Shown here: positions 54,401-63,285 of the stretch, piece after piece | Position numbering within the stretch: position 1 is the stretch's first letter | Layout of the letters: each line of letters begins with the position of its first letter | Assembly (NCBI RefSeq): GCF_024054195.1 | Contig: NZ_JAMXLB010000001.1 | Coordinates: 2,371,085-2,435,084, forward strand | Direction of reading: 5' to 3' | Origin: Flavobacterium sp. NRK F7 | GTDB taxonomy: Bacteria; Bacteroidota; Bacteroidia; Flavobacteriales; Flavobacteriaceae | Length of the DNA: 64,000 nt | Notes under the pieces: model-generated | Database searches by the model: none | The model's input: the letters and a program-made list of their open reading frames with translations, nothing else | Told to the model about the DNA's origin: nothing | Translations under genes and position numbers: made by a program

Positions 54401-55377
54401 TATTTTTTATTAAATTCGTCGTGATCGTTAATAAATGTAATCTTTCTTGTTGGAGCAGTATTTACCCGCAAATCAAAAATATCAAATCGATTGTAATGTC
54501 CTAAAATATCATGCATTTGTTTCGGTTGGATGCATTTAGACAAATCAATGTCTGCATAAATAATACCTTCCTCATCAATTAAAGGCTCTCCAATTACAGC
54601 ACCATTCGGACCAATAAAACCAGAGAAAGCTGAATTTTTTCGTGTTAAAACTTCGTCAACATTGGGTACATCTTCACGTAAAGCCTCTTTAATTTCTTCA
54701 GATATAGTGGAACAAGATACGATAGTAAATAATTTCCCTTCAAAAGAATGGGCTGCTGCTCTAATTTTAATGGCTTCTGCCATATTGTAATCGGGTGGAG
54801 CCACAGGTAAAGAAATATAATTGGCAATGTGCACCAATTCGCCTTGAGCTAATAATGTAAAACGTGCTAATGTATTGGTGTTTTCTCCACAAGCCAAAGT
54901 TCCCAGAGGACCAACTTCCGTATCATATACTTTTAAAGAGGAACCATCACCAGAAGTCCATGTTAATTTTTCTGCCCAAGTAGGTACTAATTTTCGGTGT
55001 TTACCAATGAGTTTCCCTTGGTTGTCAATTATAATGTTGGTATTGTATATTTCGCCAAAAGAATCCCCTCTTTCATTTAATCCAATAACGATGTGAATAT
55101 TATAGTCTTTAGCTGCTTGAAACAAAGGTTGCATCACTTCATCTTCCATTTTTACAGCAGCTTTATATAATTTTTCATACCACTGACTGCCTTGAACGGG
55201 TGTCATAATCCAGTTCCAATACGGATAACCCGCAATAAAGACTTCTGGAAATGCAATTAATTGCGCCCCATTATTACTAGCTTCTTTAATGAAAATAATG
55301 GCTTTTGCAATTGTTTTTTCGACATCTAAAAAAACAGGAGCGGTTTGTACGGTTGCTGCTTTGAATTTTTTAAACAT
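54400..55377 (-). CDS. Nitrilase-superfamily C-N hydrolase
   Basis: From the ATG at 55377 (MFKKFKAATVQTAPVF) the enzyme has 325 aa; the frame from 55407 adds ten residues. The catalytic triad is visible: Glu45 in IAFPEVFIAGYPYW, Lys129 in KHRKLVPTWAE and Cys163 in LACGENTNTLARF. The CGENTN motif is typical of true nitrilases (branch 1), which turn nitriles into acids and ammonia. Within this cluster, removing ammonia from an amide such as maleamate would complete an anthranilate route, and nitrilase-fold enzymes can act on amides. Both readings are open. It overlaps the upstream gene. Confidence 0.88.
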   Translation of the reverse strand: MFKKFKAATVQTAPVFLDVEKTIAKAIIFIKEASNNGAQLIAFPEVFIAGYPYWNWIMTPVQGSQWYEKLYKAAVKMEDEVMQPLFQAAKDYNIHIVIGLNERGDSFGEIYNTNIIIDNQGKLIGKHRKLVPTWAEKLTWTSGDGSSLKVYDTEVGPLGTLACGENTNTLARFTLLAQGELVHIANYISLPVAPPDYNMAEAIKIRAAAHSFEGKLFTIVSCSTISEEIKEALREDVPNVDEVLTRKNSAFSGFIGPNGAVIGEPLIDEEGIIYADIDLSKCIQPKQMHDILGHYNRFDIFDLRVNTAPTRKITFINDHDEFNKK

Positions 55378-56020
55378 GAGACTTTCGAATAAAAATAAAA
55401 TATACAATAAAGAAAATACCTAATAGAAGGATAAAAATGCCATGTAATCGGGTAGTTTTAGAATACATATAAATTTTCTCACCATTTGAAAGCCTTTTTT
55501 TACTTGTTAATAAAAAAAATGCAATACCAATACCAACGAAACCGCTTATAATTGCAAATGCATATCCTATTGCAATTGTTACAAAATCAGATTTTTCAGG
55601 TTTATCGGCTTGCTCTTTTTTTAAAGTTTGATTGCTAATTATTTCTTCATTTTCAACAGTAATGTTTTGTTGTTTTAAAAGATATTTAGCTAGTTTAACA
55701 TCTATTGGATGCCATTCATCATAATTTTTAACTACATCTTTTAATTCACTAATTGAAAAACTAAAAAGAGGATGTTGCGGATCAAAATCATTAATATTAA
55801 ATGGCATTTTATCTTCTAACAATTGAGATATTTTGGTAAACTCTTCTTCCTTAGCCATTATTAAAATAGAATCTTTTGAAGTATCATTTGATAAACTGGG
55901 ATCAAAATCTTTAGCTGTGTCTTTAACTTTGAAAACGATATTATTTTCATTTAAAATTTTAATAATATCATTTGCAATTGATACATCGGTTATGCTCATA
56001 AATGTTTTTAAATGACTCAT
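55370..56020 (-). CDS. Unknown protein with two C-terminal membrane helices
   Basis: This 216-aa protein has an N-terminal alpha/beta part (1-80: MSITDVSIANDIIKILNENN, resembling the DUF2007 putative signal-transducing fold), a helical linker and two membrane helices (about 147-170 and 192-211). It overlaps the thioesterase gene (ATGA at its start) and the nitrilase gene at its end, so it is embedded in the catabolic operon. No enzymatic motif is seen; it may be a passenger. Confidence 0.55.
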   Translation of the reverse strand: MSHLKTFMSITDVSIANDIIKILNENNIVFKVKDTAKDFDPSLSNDTSKDSILIMAKEEEFTKISQLLEDKMPFNINDFDPQHPLFSFSISELKDVVKNYDEWHPIDVKLAKYLLKQQNITVENEEIISNQTLKKEQADKPEKSDFVTIAIGYAFAIISGFVGIGIAFFLLTSKKRLSNGEKIYMYSKTTRLHGIFILLLGIFFIVYFIFIRKSHV

Positions 56021-56439
56021 ACAATATACTGGGTTATTTTTGACTTAATTTCTTCATTAAAAGGTTCTGATTTTATGCTATTTCTGTCTTCAGCTATGGT
56101 GACGTTTACCAAAGTGACTTCTCCATCTAAAACTATTTGTTGGTTTTCATTTACAAATTGAAAACCGCAAATCACTGCAGATGATTTTAGTTCCTTTACC
56201 CAAAGCGATTTCGTTAATACTTCTCCTAAACGAGCTGCATTTTTAAACTGTACTTTTAAATCTACGGTAGGTATCCCATTGGTATCATGCATTTTTGAAA
56301 AAGGCCTTTCTAAAGCTTCTTCAAACCAATCTTCTACTATATCGTTTAACATTTCTAAAAAGCGAGGATAGAATACAATTCCTGCGTAATCAATATGTTT
56401 AAAACGTATTTTTTCTTGTTTTATAAAAGGCTTATTCAT
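56017..56439 (-). CDS. Hot-dog acyl-CoA thioesterase (4-hydroxybenzoyl-CoA type)
   Basis: This 140-aa single hot-dog enzyme carries the 4HBT signature RFKHIDYAGIVFYPRFLEM with catalytic Asp17. It hydrolyses aryl-CoA esters. In this cluster it should release the free acid (5-hydroxyanthranilate or gentisate) after the CoA ester is hydroxylated, giving the bicupin enzyme its substrate. Overlaps on both sides (8 nt and ATGA) show tight coupling with its neighbours. Confidence 0.87.
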   Translation of the reverse strand: MNKPFIKQEKIRFKHIDYAGIVFYPRFLEMLNDIVEDWFEEALERPFSKMHDTNGIPTVDLKVQFKNAARLGEVLTKSLWVKELKSSAVICGFQFVNENQQIVLDGEVTLVNVTIAEDRNSIKSEPFNEEIKSKITQYIV

Positions 56440-57001
56440 TTTTATTATTGAATTTTGATTTTAATTCCAAACTTCTCTTTTCTGCTAATTTCGAATAATT
56501 TTCTTCTTCTTCTTTTGTATCAGTTAAATAGGTAATTCCGAATTCCTCGAAAAGTTTTTGTTGGAATAACATACTATCTTCTAAAAACTTTAAATTTTTA
56601 GTCGCATAAGAATTAAAACAACCAAAACATAGCTCAATATATCCCAGTATTTTATCTTCCTTATTATAAAAGACGATAGTGTGTCTTGGAAAGTAGCAAT
56701 CGGCTCTTTCATCAATATAATCATCTGTAGAAACTAAACTATTCTTTAGTTTTTTAATTTGTTTTTTGTTTAAAATAATTTTATTTCGTAAATATTTTTC
56801 AGGAAATGAGATTGCAACTACTTTTCCTTTGTTATAAATCATATATCTTTTTTCACCTTCCCATTTAGTTAAATCCAAGAATGCATAAATTTCAATTTTT
56901 TTTGTTTGTTTGAAAATGCAATTAATTAGTTTTATATTTTCATTTTGACTTATGCAAGTGAATAATTGAAACAGCGCGAGTATTAAAAAAATCTTTTTCA
57001 T
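56432..57001 (-). CDS. Unknown exported protein within the catabolic operon
   Basis: This 189-aa protein has a signal peptide (MKKIFLILALFQLFTCISQ) and a beta/alpha body with four Cys (DERADCYFPRH, ELCFGCFNSYA). No family is recognised and no catabolic function is evident. The gene lies 3 nt after the ligase gene and overlaps the thioesterase gene by 8 nt. Confidence 0.55.
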   Translation of the reverse strand: MKKIFLILALFQLFTCISQNENIKLINCIFKQTKKIEIYAFLDLTKWEGEKRYMIYNKGKVVAISFPEKYLRNKIILNKKQIKKLKNSLVSTDDYIDERADCYFPRHTIVFYNKEDKILGYIELCFGCFNSYATKNLKFLEDSMLFQQKLFEEFGITYLTDTKEEEENYSKLAEKRSLELKSKFNNKNE

Positions 57002-57004
57002 AAT

Positions 57005-58594
57005 TTACTTTAACTTAAATCGTTGTATTTTTCCCGTTTCGGTTTTAGGCAAACATTCCCTAAAATGAATTACTCTAGGGTATTTATAAGGAGCAGCTAC
57101 ATCTTTGAACCACAATTGTATAGATTTAGCCAATTCATCTGATGCTTTAAAAGTATCTTTCAACACAATATGTGCACATACAAGCATGCCTCTTTCGGTA
57201 TCAGGTAATCCAACAACCGCACATTCTAAGACGGCTTCATGTGTTAAAAGTACGGATTCTACTTCAATTGCAGCGATATTATAACCAGAAGAAATTATCA
57301 TGTCATCGCCTCGAGCTACAAACCAATAATACCCTTTCTCATCTTTTTTGAAAATATCACCCGTTATATTCCAACCCGCTTCAACATAGGCTTTTTGTTT
57401 TTCTTCTCTATTTAGATATTTACAACCCGTAATGCCTCTAACCGCTAATCTTCCCGGTTGATTTGCGACCAATTCCTTTCCATTAGCATCGATTATTTTG
57501 GCTTCGTATCCTAAAATCGGTAAACCCGTTGCTCCAGGAATTCTATTTTCTTCATTGGATGAAATAAAAATATGAAGCATTTCTGTTGCACCAATGCCAT
57601 CAATTATTTTTAATCCTGTTGCTTTATACCAATCTTCCCAAACTTGAATAGGTAGGGTTTCACCAGCGGAAACACATCTTCTTAAACTGGAAACATCATA
57701 TTCCGTTAATTTTGTAGTTAAGATACGCCAAGCGGTAGGTGCTGTAAAACAAATGGTGATTTTATAGCGTTCAATGGCTTGCAATAACACATCCGGACTT
57801 GGTTTTTCAATTAAAAATGTTGAGGCTCCAAAATACATCGGAAATAAAACCAAACCACCCAATCCAAAGGTAAAGCCTAAAGGTGGACTACCCGTAAAAA
57901 TATCTTCTTTCGTAGGTTGTAACGAATAATTTGGAAAAGCTTCACAAATATTCAAAATGTCTCGATGAAAATGGGCAGTCATTTTGGGTAAACCAGTGGT
58001 ACCAGAGGTAAAGCCAATGATACAAACATCATCTGCTTTAGATGAATAATTGTTGAAAACCTTGGGTTTAGATTGCATGAATGGTTCTAAATCACCATTT
58101 CTATAGTAACATTTTTGTTTTAAAGAGGGAGAAGTTACAAGTTCGAGTTCATCGGCCAAATCACTATCAGCAATTGCGATACTAATTTCGGCACAATCAA
58201 TAATCGTAGTTAATTCTTTAGCACGAAGTAACGGCATGGTTGCTACAACTATACCACCTGCCTTAATAATCGCAAACCAGCAAGCCACCATCATAGGATT
58301 ATTGGCAGAACGTAATAAAACACGATTTCCAGTAACTAATCCTAAATCATCGACTAAAACATGTGCAATTTGATTGGCTTTGTCATATAAATCTTGATAC
58401 GTCCAAGTTTCGTTAAACGTACGTAAACAAACGGCATTCCCATTTCCATTTTTAATATGTATATCCAATAAATCTTCCACACAATTTAAACTTTCGGGCC
58501 TTTTAAATTGAGGCAAATCTAAAAAAGAATACTGCGGCAGTAATTCTTCTGAAGGTAAATTATCGTGTGCAAAATTATCTGTATACCTTTTCAT
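57005..58594 (-). CDS. Benzoate/2-aminobenzoate-CoA ligase-type enzyme
   Basis: This 529-aa ANL-superfamily ligase makes an aryl-AMP and then the aryl-CoA. The P-loop IIGFTSGTTGLPKMTAHFH, the aryl-acid pocket motif IDGIGATEMLHIFISS (as in benzoate- and 2-aminobenzoate-CoA ligases), GDIFKKDEKGYYWFVARGDD and the C-terminal catalytic Lys in PKTETGKIQRFKL are all present. The neighbour monooxygenase of the 2-aminobenzoyl-CoA type argues for anthranilate or salicylate as substrate. The gap to the alpha/beta hydrolase gene is 1 nt. Confidence 0.9.
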   Translation of the reverse strand: MKRYTDNFAHDNLPSEELLPQYSFLDLPQFKRPESLNCVEDLLDIHIKNGNGNAVCLRTFNETWTYQDLYDKANQIAHVLVDDLGLVTGNRVLLRSANNPMMVACWFAIIKAGGIVVATMPLLRAKELTTIIDCAEISIAIADSDLADELELVTSPSLKQKCYYRNGDLEPFMQSKPKVFNNYSSKADDVCIIGFTSGTTGLPKMTAHFHRDILNICEAFPNYSLQPTKEDIFTGSPPLGFTFGLGGLVLFPMYFGASTFLIEKPSPDVLLQAIERYKITICFTAPTAWRILTTKLTEYDVSSLRRCVSAGETLPIQVWEDWYKATGLKIIDGIGATEMLHIFISSNEENRIPGATGLPILGYEAKIIDANGKELVANQPGRLAVRGITGCKYLNREEKQKAYVEAGWNITGDIFKKDEKGYYWFVARGDDMIISSGYNIAAIEVESVLLTHEAVLECAVVGLPDTERGMLVCAHIVLKDTFKASDELAKSIQLWFKDVAAPYKYPRVIHFRECLPKTETGKIQRFKLK

Positions 58595-58595
58595 T

Positions 58596-59498
58596 TTAAG
58601 AATTTAAAAAGTTAACAATGGAATTAAAATAGAGTTCGTAAGCATCAAGCCATCCATAATGACCACAATTTTCCATAAGCACTAATTTAGAATTTGGAAA
58701 AGCGGTTTCAATTTCTAAAGCTGTTTCTACAGAAATAATATCATTTTTGCCTTGTAAAATAAGAACAGGTTGTTTAAAATTGGTAAAAGAATCAGTGCAG
58801 TCATATTTTATCGCAACTAAGTCATTAAAAACTAAAGCATTGATATTCATTTTTACTTGTGTTAATCTTTCTGCTATAATTGGCGCTTTAGATTTGTCGT
58901 AAACATAAGCAAAAGCCAAATATTTAGCTCTTTGAGTTGCTGTTTCAACGGAAGTGTCACCATTGGCTATTTTTCTTCGATAATACGTAAGACTATCCAA
59001 TTGATTCTTAATCAAATTATTTTCTAATCGTTCTTGAATTGTGGTCGTAAAGTTCATACTAACACCACCTGATGAAGAGAAAATGAGCTTGTCAATAGTT
59101 TCAGGATGTTTGGTACTGTAATAGGTGGCTAAAATGCCTCCAAAAGAGTGACCTAAGATGGTCCACTTTTCAATTTTAAGATGTTTTCTCAAATTTTCAA
59201 TATCTTTCACCATTGCATCCATGGTAATAGTTTTAGTATTTACTTCTTTAAGGGTTGATTTTCCAGTTCCTCTTTGGTCATATAGAATACATTGATAGTT
59301 TCTATTGGCTAATTCCTTTGCTAAATAGCCAAATCCTTCTGAATTCATGCCAGGACCACCATTAATTATCAATATGGGCTTACCCGAACCAAAGATTTGA
59401 TAATATAAATTAGAGTCGTTGCTTTGAATACGATCACTAGTTTGCGAAAAAATCAAAGAAGGGAAAAAGAATACATAAAGGAGACGTTGTTTCATCAT
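58596..59498 (-). CDS. Exported alpha/beta hydrolase, prolyl-aminopeptidase-like
   Basis: This 300-aa protein has a likely signal peptide (MMKQRLLYVFFFPSLIFSQ; ATG at 59495 is equally possible) and the alpha/beta fold: oxyanion loop INGGPGMNSEGF, DQRGTGKS, nucleophile GHSFGG (Ser), Asp in GKNDIIS and His in CGHYGW. This is the pattern of prolyl-aminopeptidase-like hydrolases. Its role in aromatic breakdown is unclear; it may act on an ester or peptide outside the cytosol. It overlaps the stop of the monooxygenase gene (ATGA). Confidence 0.8.
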   Translation of the reverse strand: MMKQRLLYVFFFPSLIFSQTSDRIQSNDSNLYYQIFGSGKPILIINGGPGMNSEGFGYLAKELANRNYQCILYDQRGTGKSTLKEVNTKTITMDAMVKDIENLRKHLKIEKWTILGHSFGGILATYYSTKHPETIDKLIFSSSGGVSMNFTTTIQERLENNLIKNQLDSLTYYRRKIANGDTSVETATQRAKYLAFAYVYDKSKAPIIAERLTQVKMNINALVFNDLVAIKYDCTDSFTNFKQPVLILQGKNDIISVETALEIETAFPNSKLVLMENCGHYGWLDAYELYFNSIVNFLNS

Positions 59499-61810
59499 GA
59501 TTTTTTATTACTCTTTGGTTTTAAAGCCTTTTTCATCGCTTCTAGTTTTTTTCTTTCACTTCCTTTTAAAGGATATAAGTGTGAAATTCCCATTTGATAC
59601 GACTTAGGGATATCGTTTGTTTGAAACCCTTCATAAGCTTGTGCCTTTCTAACAAAATAAGGGTCTAATAATAAAGGTCTGCCTAAAGCCACTATATCAG
59701 CTCTACCATTTAATAAAATTGTATTAATCTGATCGATGTCTTGAATGTATCCAGCAGTGATAGTTGGGATGTGTACCGTATTTCGAATGGTATCTGAAAA
59801 TGGGGTTTGCCACATTCTTCCCGTTTGTGGTTTTTGATTACTAACTGTATTTCCTGTGGAAACGTTAATAATATCGGCTCCAGCATCTTTAAAAGCTTGC
59901 GCAATGTAGCGTACATCCGCTTCACTAATTCCATTTTCTGCCCAATCAGTTGCAGAAATACGAACAGAAATTGGTTTTTCTTCTGGGAAAGCGGCACGAA
60001 TACTATTAAAAACATGAAGAGGAAATCGTACACGATTTACAATACTACCTCCATATGCATCGTTTCTTTTATTGGTTAAAGGTGATAAAAAAGAAGCCAA
60101 TAAGAAACCATGATGTGCTTGTAACTCTATCATGTCAAAACCAGCCTCATTAGCATTTTTAGTCGCTTGAATAAATTGATGAGTTATTGCTTCCATATCA
60201 TTACTATCCATTTCTTTTGGTATAGGTGCGGTTTCGTTAAACGGAATAGCCGAAGCGGATATCAAATTCCATTTTTCTTTTAATTCTTCAGTTTCCCAAG
60301 GCTTTTTAGTAGCCCCTTTCCTTCCAGAGTGTCCTAATTGAATACCTATCTTACAAGCTGTATATTGATGAATAAAACTAGTTATCCTCTTCCATTCAAG
60401 TACTTGATTTTTAGTATAAATACCTGCACAACCTAAAGTAATTCTTCCAGTTTCTGAAATAGCTGTCATTTCGGTAAGAATTAACCCTAAACCACCTAAC
60501 GCCCGAGACGTGTAATGTTGGAAATGCCAATCGTTAACTACACCATCCTGAGCGGAATATTGTCCCATGGCACTCATAGCAATACGGTTTTGTAAAACTA
60601 CATCGCGCAATTTAAAAGGTGTAAAGGCAGCAGGTATTTCGACTCCGTTTGATGCGACAGTTTGATTTTTGATATTGAATTCTTGTAAGACTTTATTTGT
60701 AAATGTTTTATCACGAATACGAAGGTTTTCATATGTCACTTTTTTGGAACGCGTCATGCATCCAAAAGCAAATTGATAAAAAGGGTGTTGCATATGACGG
60801 TCCATATTTTCAAACCAATCTAGGGAAATAGTAGCTGCATATTGAATCATTTCAACTGTATTCCTTCTTGTTTTTTCATAGGTTTCAAAAGCTGTAGTAA
60901 TCGCTTCGGGATGCGCTACAATAGCATCCGATAATGCAATCGCACATTCCATAGCCAATTTGGTTCCTGAGCCAATAGAATAGTGCGCTGTAGCTTTGGC
61001 ATCACCTAAAAGCACTACATTATCTTTGTACCAACGCGCATTGGTAACATGTGGAAATTGTCTCCAATGCGATTTATTGGTAATCAAAGCATGACCCTCT
61101 AATTCCTCTTTGAATAAGTTTTCCAGTTTCTCAGTTGTATCTTTTTCATCATACGTGTCAAACCCTAATTTTTCCCAAGTTTCAGGAGCACATTCAAAAA
61201 TCCAAGTACTTTTTCCTTCTTCGTACTGATAGGTATGGGCTGCAACTGTACCCATAGGAGTTTTTTTGAAAAAATAAGTAAAAGCATCTAAAGGTTTGGT
61301 AGATCCCATCCAAACAAATTTGTTTTTCTTTAATTGAATTTGGGTACCAAATGAATCCTCAAACTGGTTTCTAATAGTGCTACTAATTCCATCACATGCT
61401 ACAATAACATCAGCATCTTTAAATGCTTCAAGGGTATCAACAGTGGTTTCGAAATGCAAACGAACGCCTTCTTGTTCACAGCGTAAGTGTAATAATTGCA
61501 ATAAAGTCTTTCTGGAACAACCACAAAACCCGTTACCTGCACTGCTCACTTGTTGTCCGTCTCTTGCAATGATAATATCATCCCAATATGCAAATTTACT
61601 TCGGATTAACTCATAGGAAGGCATATCTCTTTTTAAAAATTCACCTAAGGTTTCATCTGAAAAAACAACTCCAAAGCCAAAACTGTCATCGGGTTTATTT
61701 CGTTCATAAACATCAATTTCACAATCTGGCATTGCCTTTTTGGTTAATATGGAAAAATATAAGCCTCCAGGACCACCACCTACAACTGTTATTTTTAATT
61801 TTTTAGCCAT
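59495..61810 (-). CDS. Fused flavin monooxygenase / old-yellow-enzyme reductase (2-aminobenzoyl-CoA or salicylyl-CoA type)
   Basis: This 771-aa bifunctional enzyme has an N-terminal FAD monooxygenase (1 to about 385; VVGGGPGGLYFSILTKKAMP, GDAKATAHYSIGSGTKLAM) and a C-terminal FMN oxidoreductase of the OYE family (about 395-760; LRDVVLQNRIAMSAMGQYS, KIGIQLGHSGRKGA, FDMIELQAHHGFLLASFLSP). The same fusion defines 2-aminobenzoyl-CoA monooxygenase/reductase, which hydroxylates C5 and then reduces the ring, and the salicylyl-CoA 5-hydroxylase fusion. Here the presence of a ring-cleavage dioxygenase suggests that the aromatic 5-hydroxy product is used, with the OYE half possibly serving another step. 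Confidence 0.9.
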   Translation of the reverse strand: MAKKLKITVVGGGPGGLYFSILTKKAMPDCEIDVYERNKPDDSFGFGVVFSDETLGEFLKRDMPSYELIRSKFAYWDDIIIARDGQQVSSAGNGFCGCSRKTLLQLLHLRCEQEGVRLHFETTVDTLEAFKDADVIVACDGISSTIRNQFEDSFGTQIQLKKNKFVWMGSTKPLDAFTYFFKKTPMGTVAAHTYQYEEGKSTWIFECAPETWEKLGFDTYDEKDTTEKLENLFKEELEGHALITNKSHWRQFPHVTNARWYKDNVVLLGDAKATAHYSIGSGTKLAMECAIALSDAIVAHPEAITTAFETYEKTRRNTVEMIQYAATISLDWFENMDRHMQHPFYQFAFGCMTRSKKVTYENLRIRDKTFTNKVLQEFNIKNQTVASNGVEIPAAFTPFKLRDVVLQNRIAMSAMGQYSAQDGVVNDWHFQHYTSRALGGLGLILTEMTAISETGRITLGCAGIYTKNQVLEWKRITSFIHQYTACKIGIQLGHSGRKGATKKPWETEELKEKWNLISASAIPFNETAPIPKEMDSNDMEAITHQFIQATKNANEAGFDMIELQAHHGFLLASFLSPLTNKRNDAYGGSIVNRVRFPLHVFNSIRAAFPEEKPISVRISATDWAENGISEADVRYIAQAFKDAGADIINVSTGNTVSNQKPQTGRMWQTPFSDTIRNTVHIPTITAGYIQDIDQINTILLNGRADIVALGRPLLLDPYFVRKAQAYEGFQTNDIPKSYQMGISHLYPLKGSERKKLEAMKKALKPKSNKKS

Positions 61811-61864
61811 TTATTGAGTAAAAGTTGCTTCTAAAATGATATGATTTATAAATATGTGTATTTG

Positions 61865-62470
61865 TTATTTTCTTTTTATAGAAAAAATTTCTCCTAGTTT
61901 TCCATAATTAGAACCTGCTAATCTAGCAATAGGCGTATAGGTTTCTAAATTGATTCTATTATTCTCCATAAGAATCGAATCATCGATATGCATTGTAATG
62001 ATTTTACCAATAACCACACAAGCACCGCCTTTAGTAGCATTATCAATAAAATAATGGTGTATCATTTCGCATTCAAAATGTACTAAACTTTCTTTCACTC
62101 TTTTGGGTAAGACAGATACAGAATCAATAGGAGTGAGGTTTGCCAATTGAAATTCATCAATTTCAGCGCTTACACTTTCTGAAGTAAGATTCATTTGTTC
62201 TACTACATTTTCAGTAACCATATTGACTACAAATTGTCCGTTTTGGAGCACATTATTAAGTGTATCTTTATTAGTATCATTTTCTCTTCGGGTAGAAAAT
62301 AAAAGACAAGGGGGATCACTGCTTACCATATTAAAATAAGAAAAAGGAGCCAAATTATTAATACCATTAGCATCAATAGTTGAAATCCATCCGATAGGTC
62401 TAGGTATAATCGTACCCGTTAAAAGTTTATAAAGAACCGAAGGATCTGTTTCTTGGGTATTGTATTGCAT
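61865..62470 (-). CDS. Flavin reductase (FMN-binding split-barrel) family protein
   Basis: This 201-aa protein has the split-barrel flavin reductase pattern: TGTIIPRPIGWISTIDANG, NLAPFSYFNMVSSDPPCLLF and GQFVVNMVTENVV. It would supply reduced flavin or act as a dimeric FMN oxidoreductase. It leads the catabolic cluster, 54 nt ahead of the monooxygenase gene. Upstream at 62488-62495 there is a near match to a -7 element on the minus strand. Confidence 0.87.
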   Translation of the reverse strand: MQYNTQETDPSVLYKLLTGTIIPRPIGWISTIDANGINNLAPFSYFNMVSSDPPCLLFSTRRENDTNKDTLNNVLQNGQFVVNMVTENVVEQMNLTSESVSAEIDEFQLANLTPIDSVSVLPKRVKESLVHFECEMIHHYFIDNATKGGACVVIGKIITMHIDDSILMENNRINLETYTPIARLAGSNYGKLGEIFSIKRK

Positions 62471-62683
62471 TCGTGTTGTTGTTTTTACAAATTAAATAAA
62501 ATTTATGCTATTTTTTTTAAGAATAAACAAATAATTACTAAAAAATAGTACAAATGTTAGCTACTCAACAGCATTGCTTAATAAAGTAATCCTTTTAAAA
62601 GTAAGTTTTGAAAATGACTTTAAAGAACCGTTTTCAATTTTAAATAACCATTTATTAATATTATTCTTTTTAGGTTACTCGGA

Positions 62684-62691
62684 TATTTTTG
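62684..62691 (+). promoter_or_regulatory. -7 element for a small lipoprotein gene
   Basis: TATTTTTG matches TAnnTTTG and lies 36 nt before the ATG at 62728. The -33 element is not clear. Confidence 0.45.
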
Positions 62692-62727
62692 TAAATTTGA
62701 AACAATACAAACAAACATATTAATAAC

Positions 62728-63147
62728 ATGAAAAATTTAAAAAAAGCTGTTTTAGCATTAGCTTTAGTGGTATTTGTTTCCTGTGATAAAGAAGAAATAA
62801 AGGATACCAATACGGTTGATTCAAAACGAGTAGAGACAAAAGATGCTACAGCAAGAACAACGGAAGTACGTTTTGATGTTTACATTAAATTAGTGACACA
62901 ATCAGGGCAAGAAATTCCTGCTAGTACCTTACCAGGTTATGGAGCAACAAATTTAGAGACAGGTGATTTTTATTATGATTCACCTTATGAGCCAGGTTTA
63001 TTTGAAAGTTTACCAATAGGAACGTATCGTTTTATTGCTCGTGATGGTTATTGGGATGGTGCTTCATCAGCTATTGTAGAGGTTACTCCAGAAAATGAAG
63101 AACCAGAAGGATGGATTTATGCAACTCTACACTACTGGTCTGAATAA
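62728..63147 (+). CDS. Small lipoprotein with carboxypeptidase-regulatory-like fold, unknown function
   Basis: This 139-aa lipoprotein has a signal MKNLKKAVLALALVVFVSC and a beta-rich body resembling a prealbumin/carboxypeptidase-regulatory domain (VRFDVYIKLVTQSGQEIPAS, LPIGTYRFIARDGYWDG). No catalytic residues are seen. It lies between a -7 element and a terminator, on the strand opposite to the catabolic cluster. Confidence 0.6.
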   Translation: MKNLKKAVLALALVVFVSCDKEEIKDTNTVDSKRVETKDATARTTEVRFDVYIKLVTQSGQEIPASTLPGYGATNLETGDFYYDSPYEPGLFESLPIGTYRFIARDGYWDGASSAIVEVTPENEEPEGWIYATLHYWSE

Positions 63148-63178
63148 TTGAATTACCAATTTTAATTCATACAATGCG

Positions 63179-63214
63179 AAAAGGAAACTAATATTAATTA
63201 GTTTCCTTTTTTTT
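63179..63214 (+). terminator. Terminator of the small lipoprotein gene
   Basis: Perfect stem AAAAGGAAACTAAT (63179-63192) with 63197-63210, followed by T run. Confidence 0.88.
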
Positions 63215-63285
63215 ATCAAATGCTATATATGTTAGCTAGCTAACTTGCTGTATTGGAATTTAGAAGTACTTTCGAATAAAAAAAG

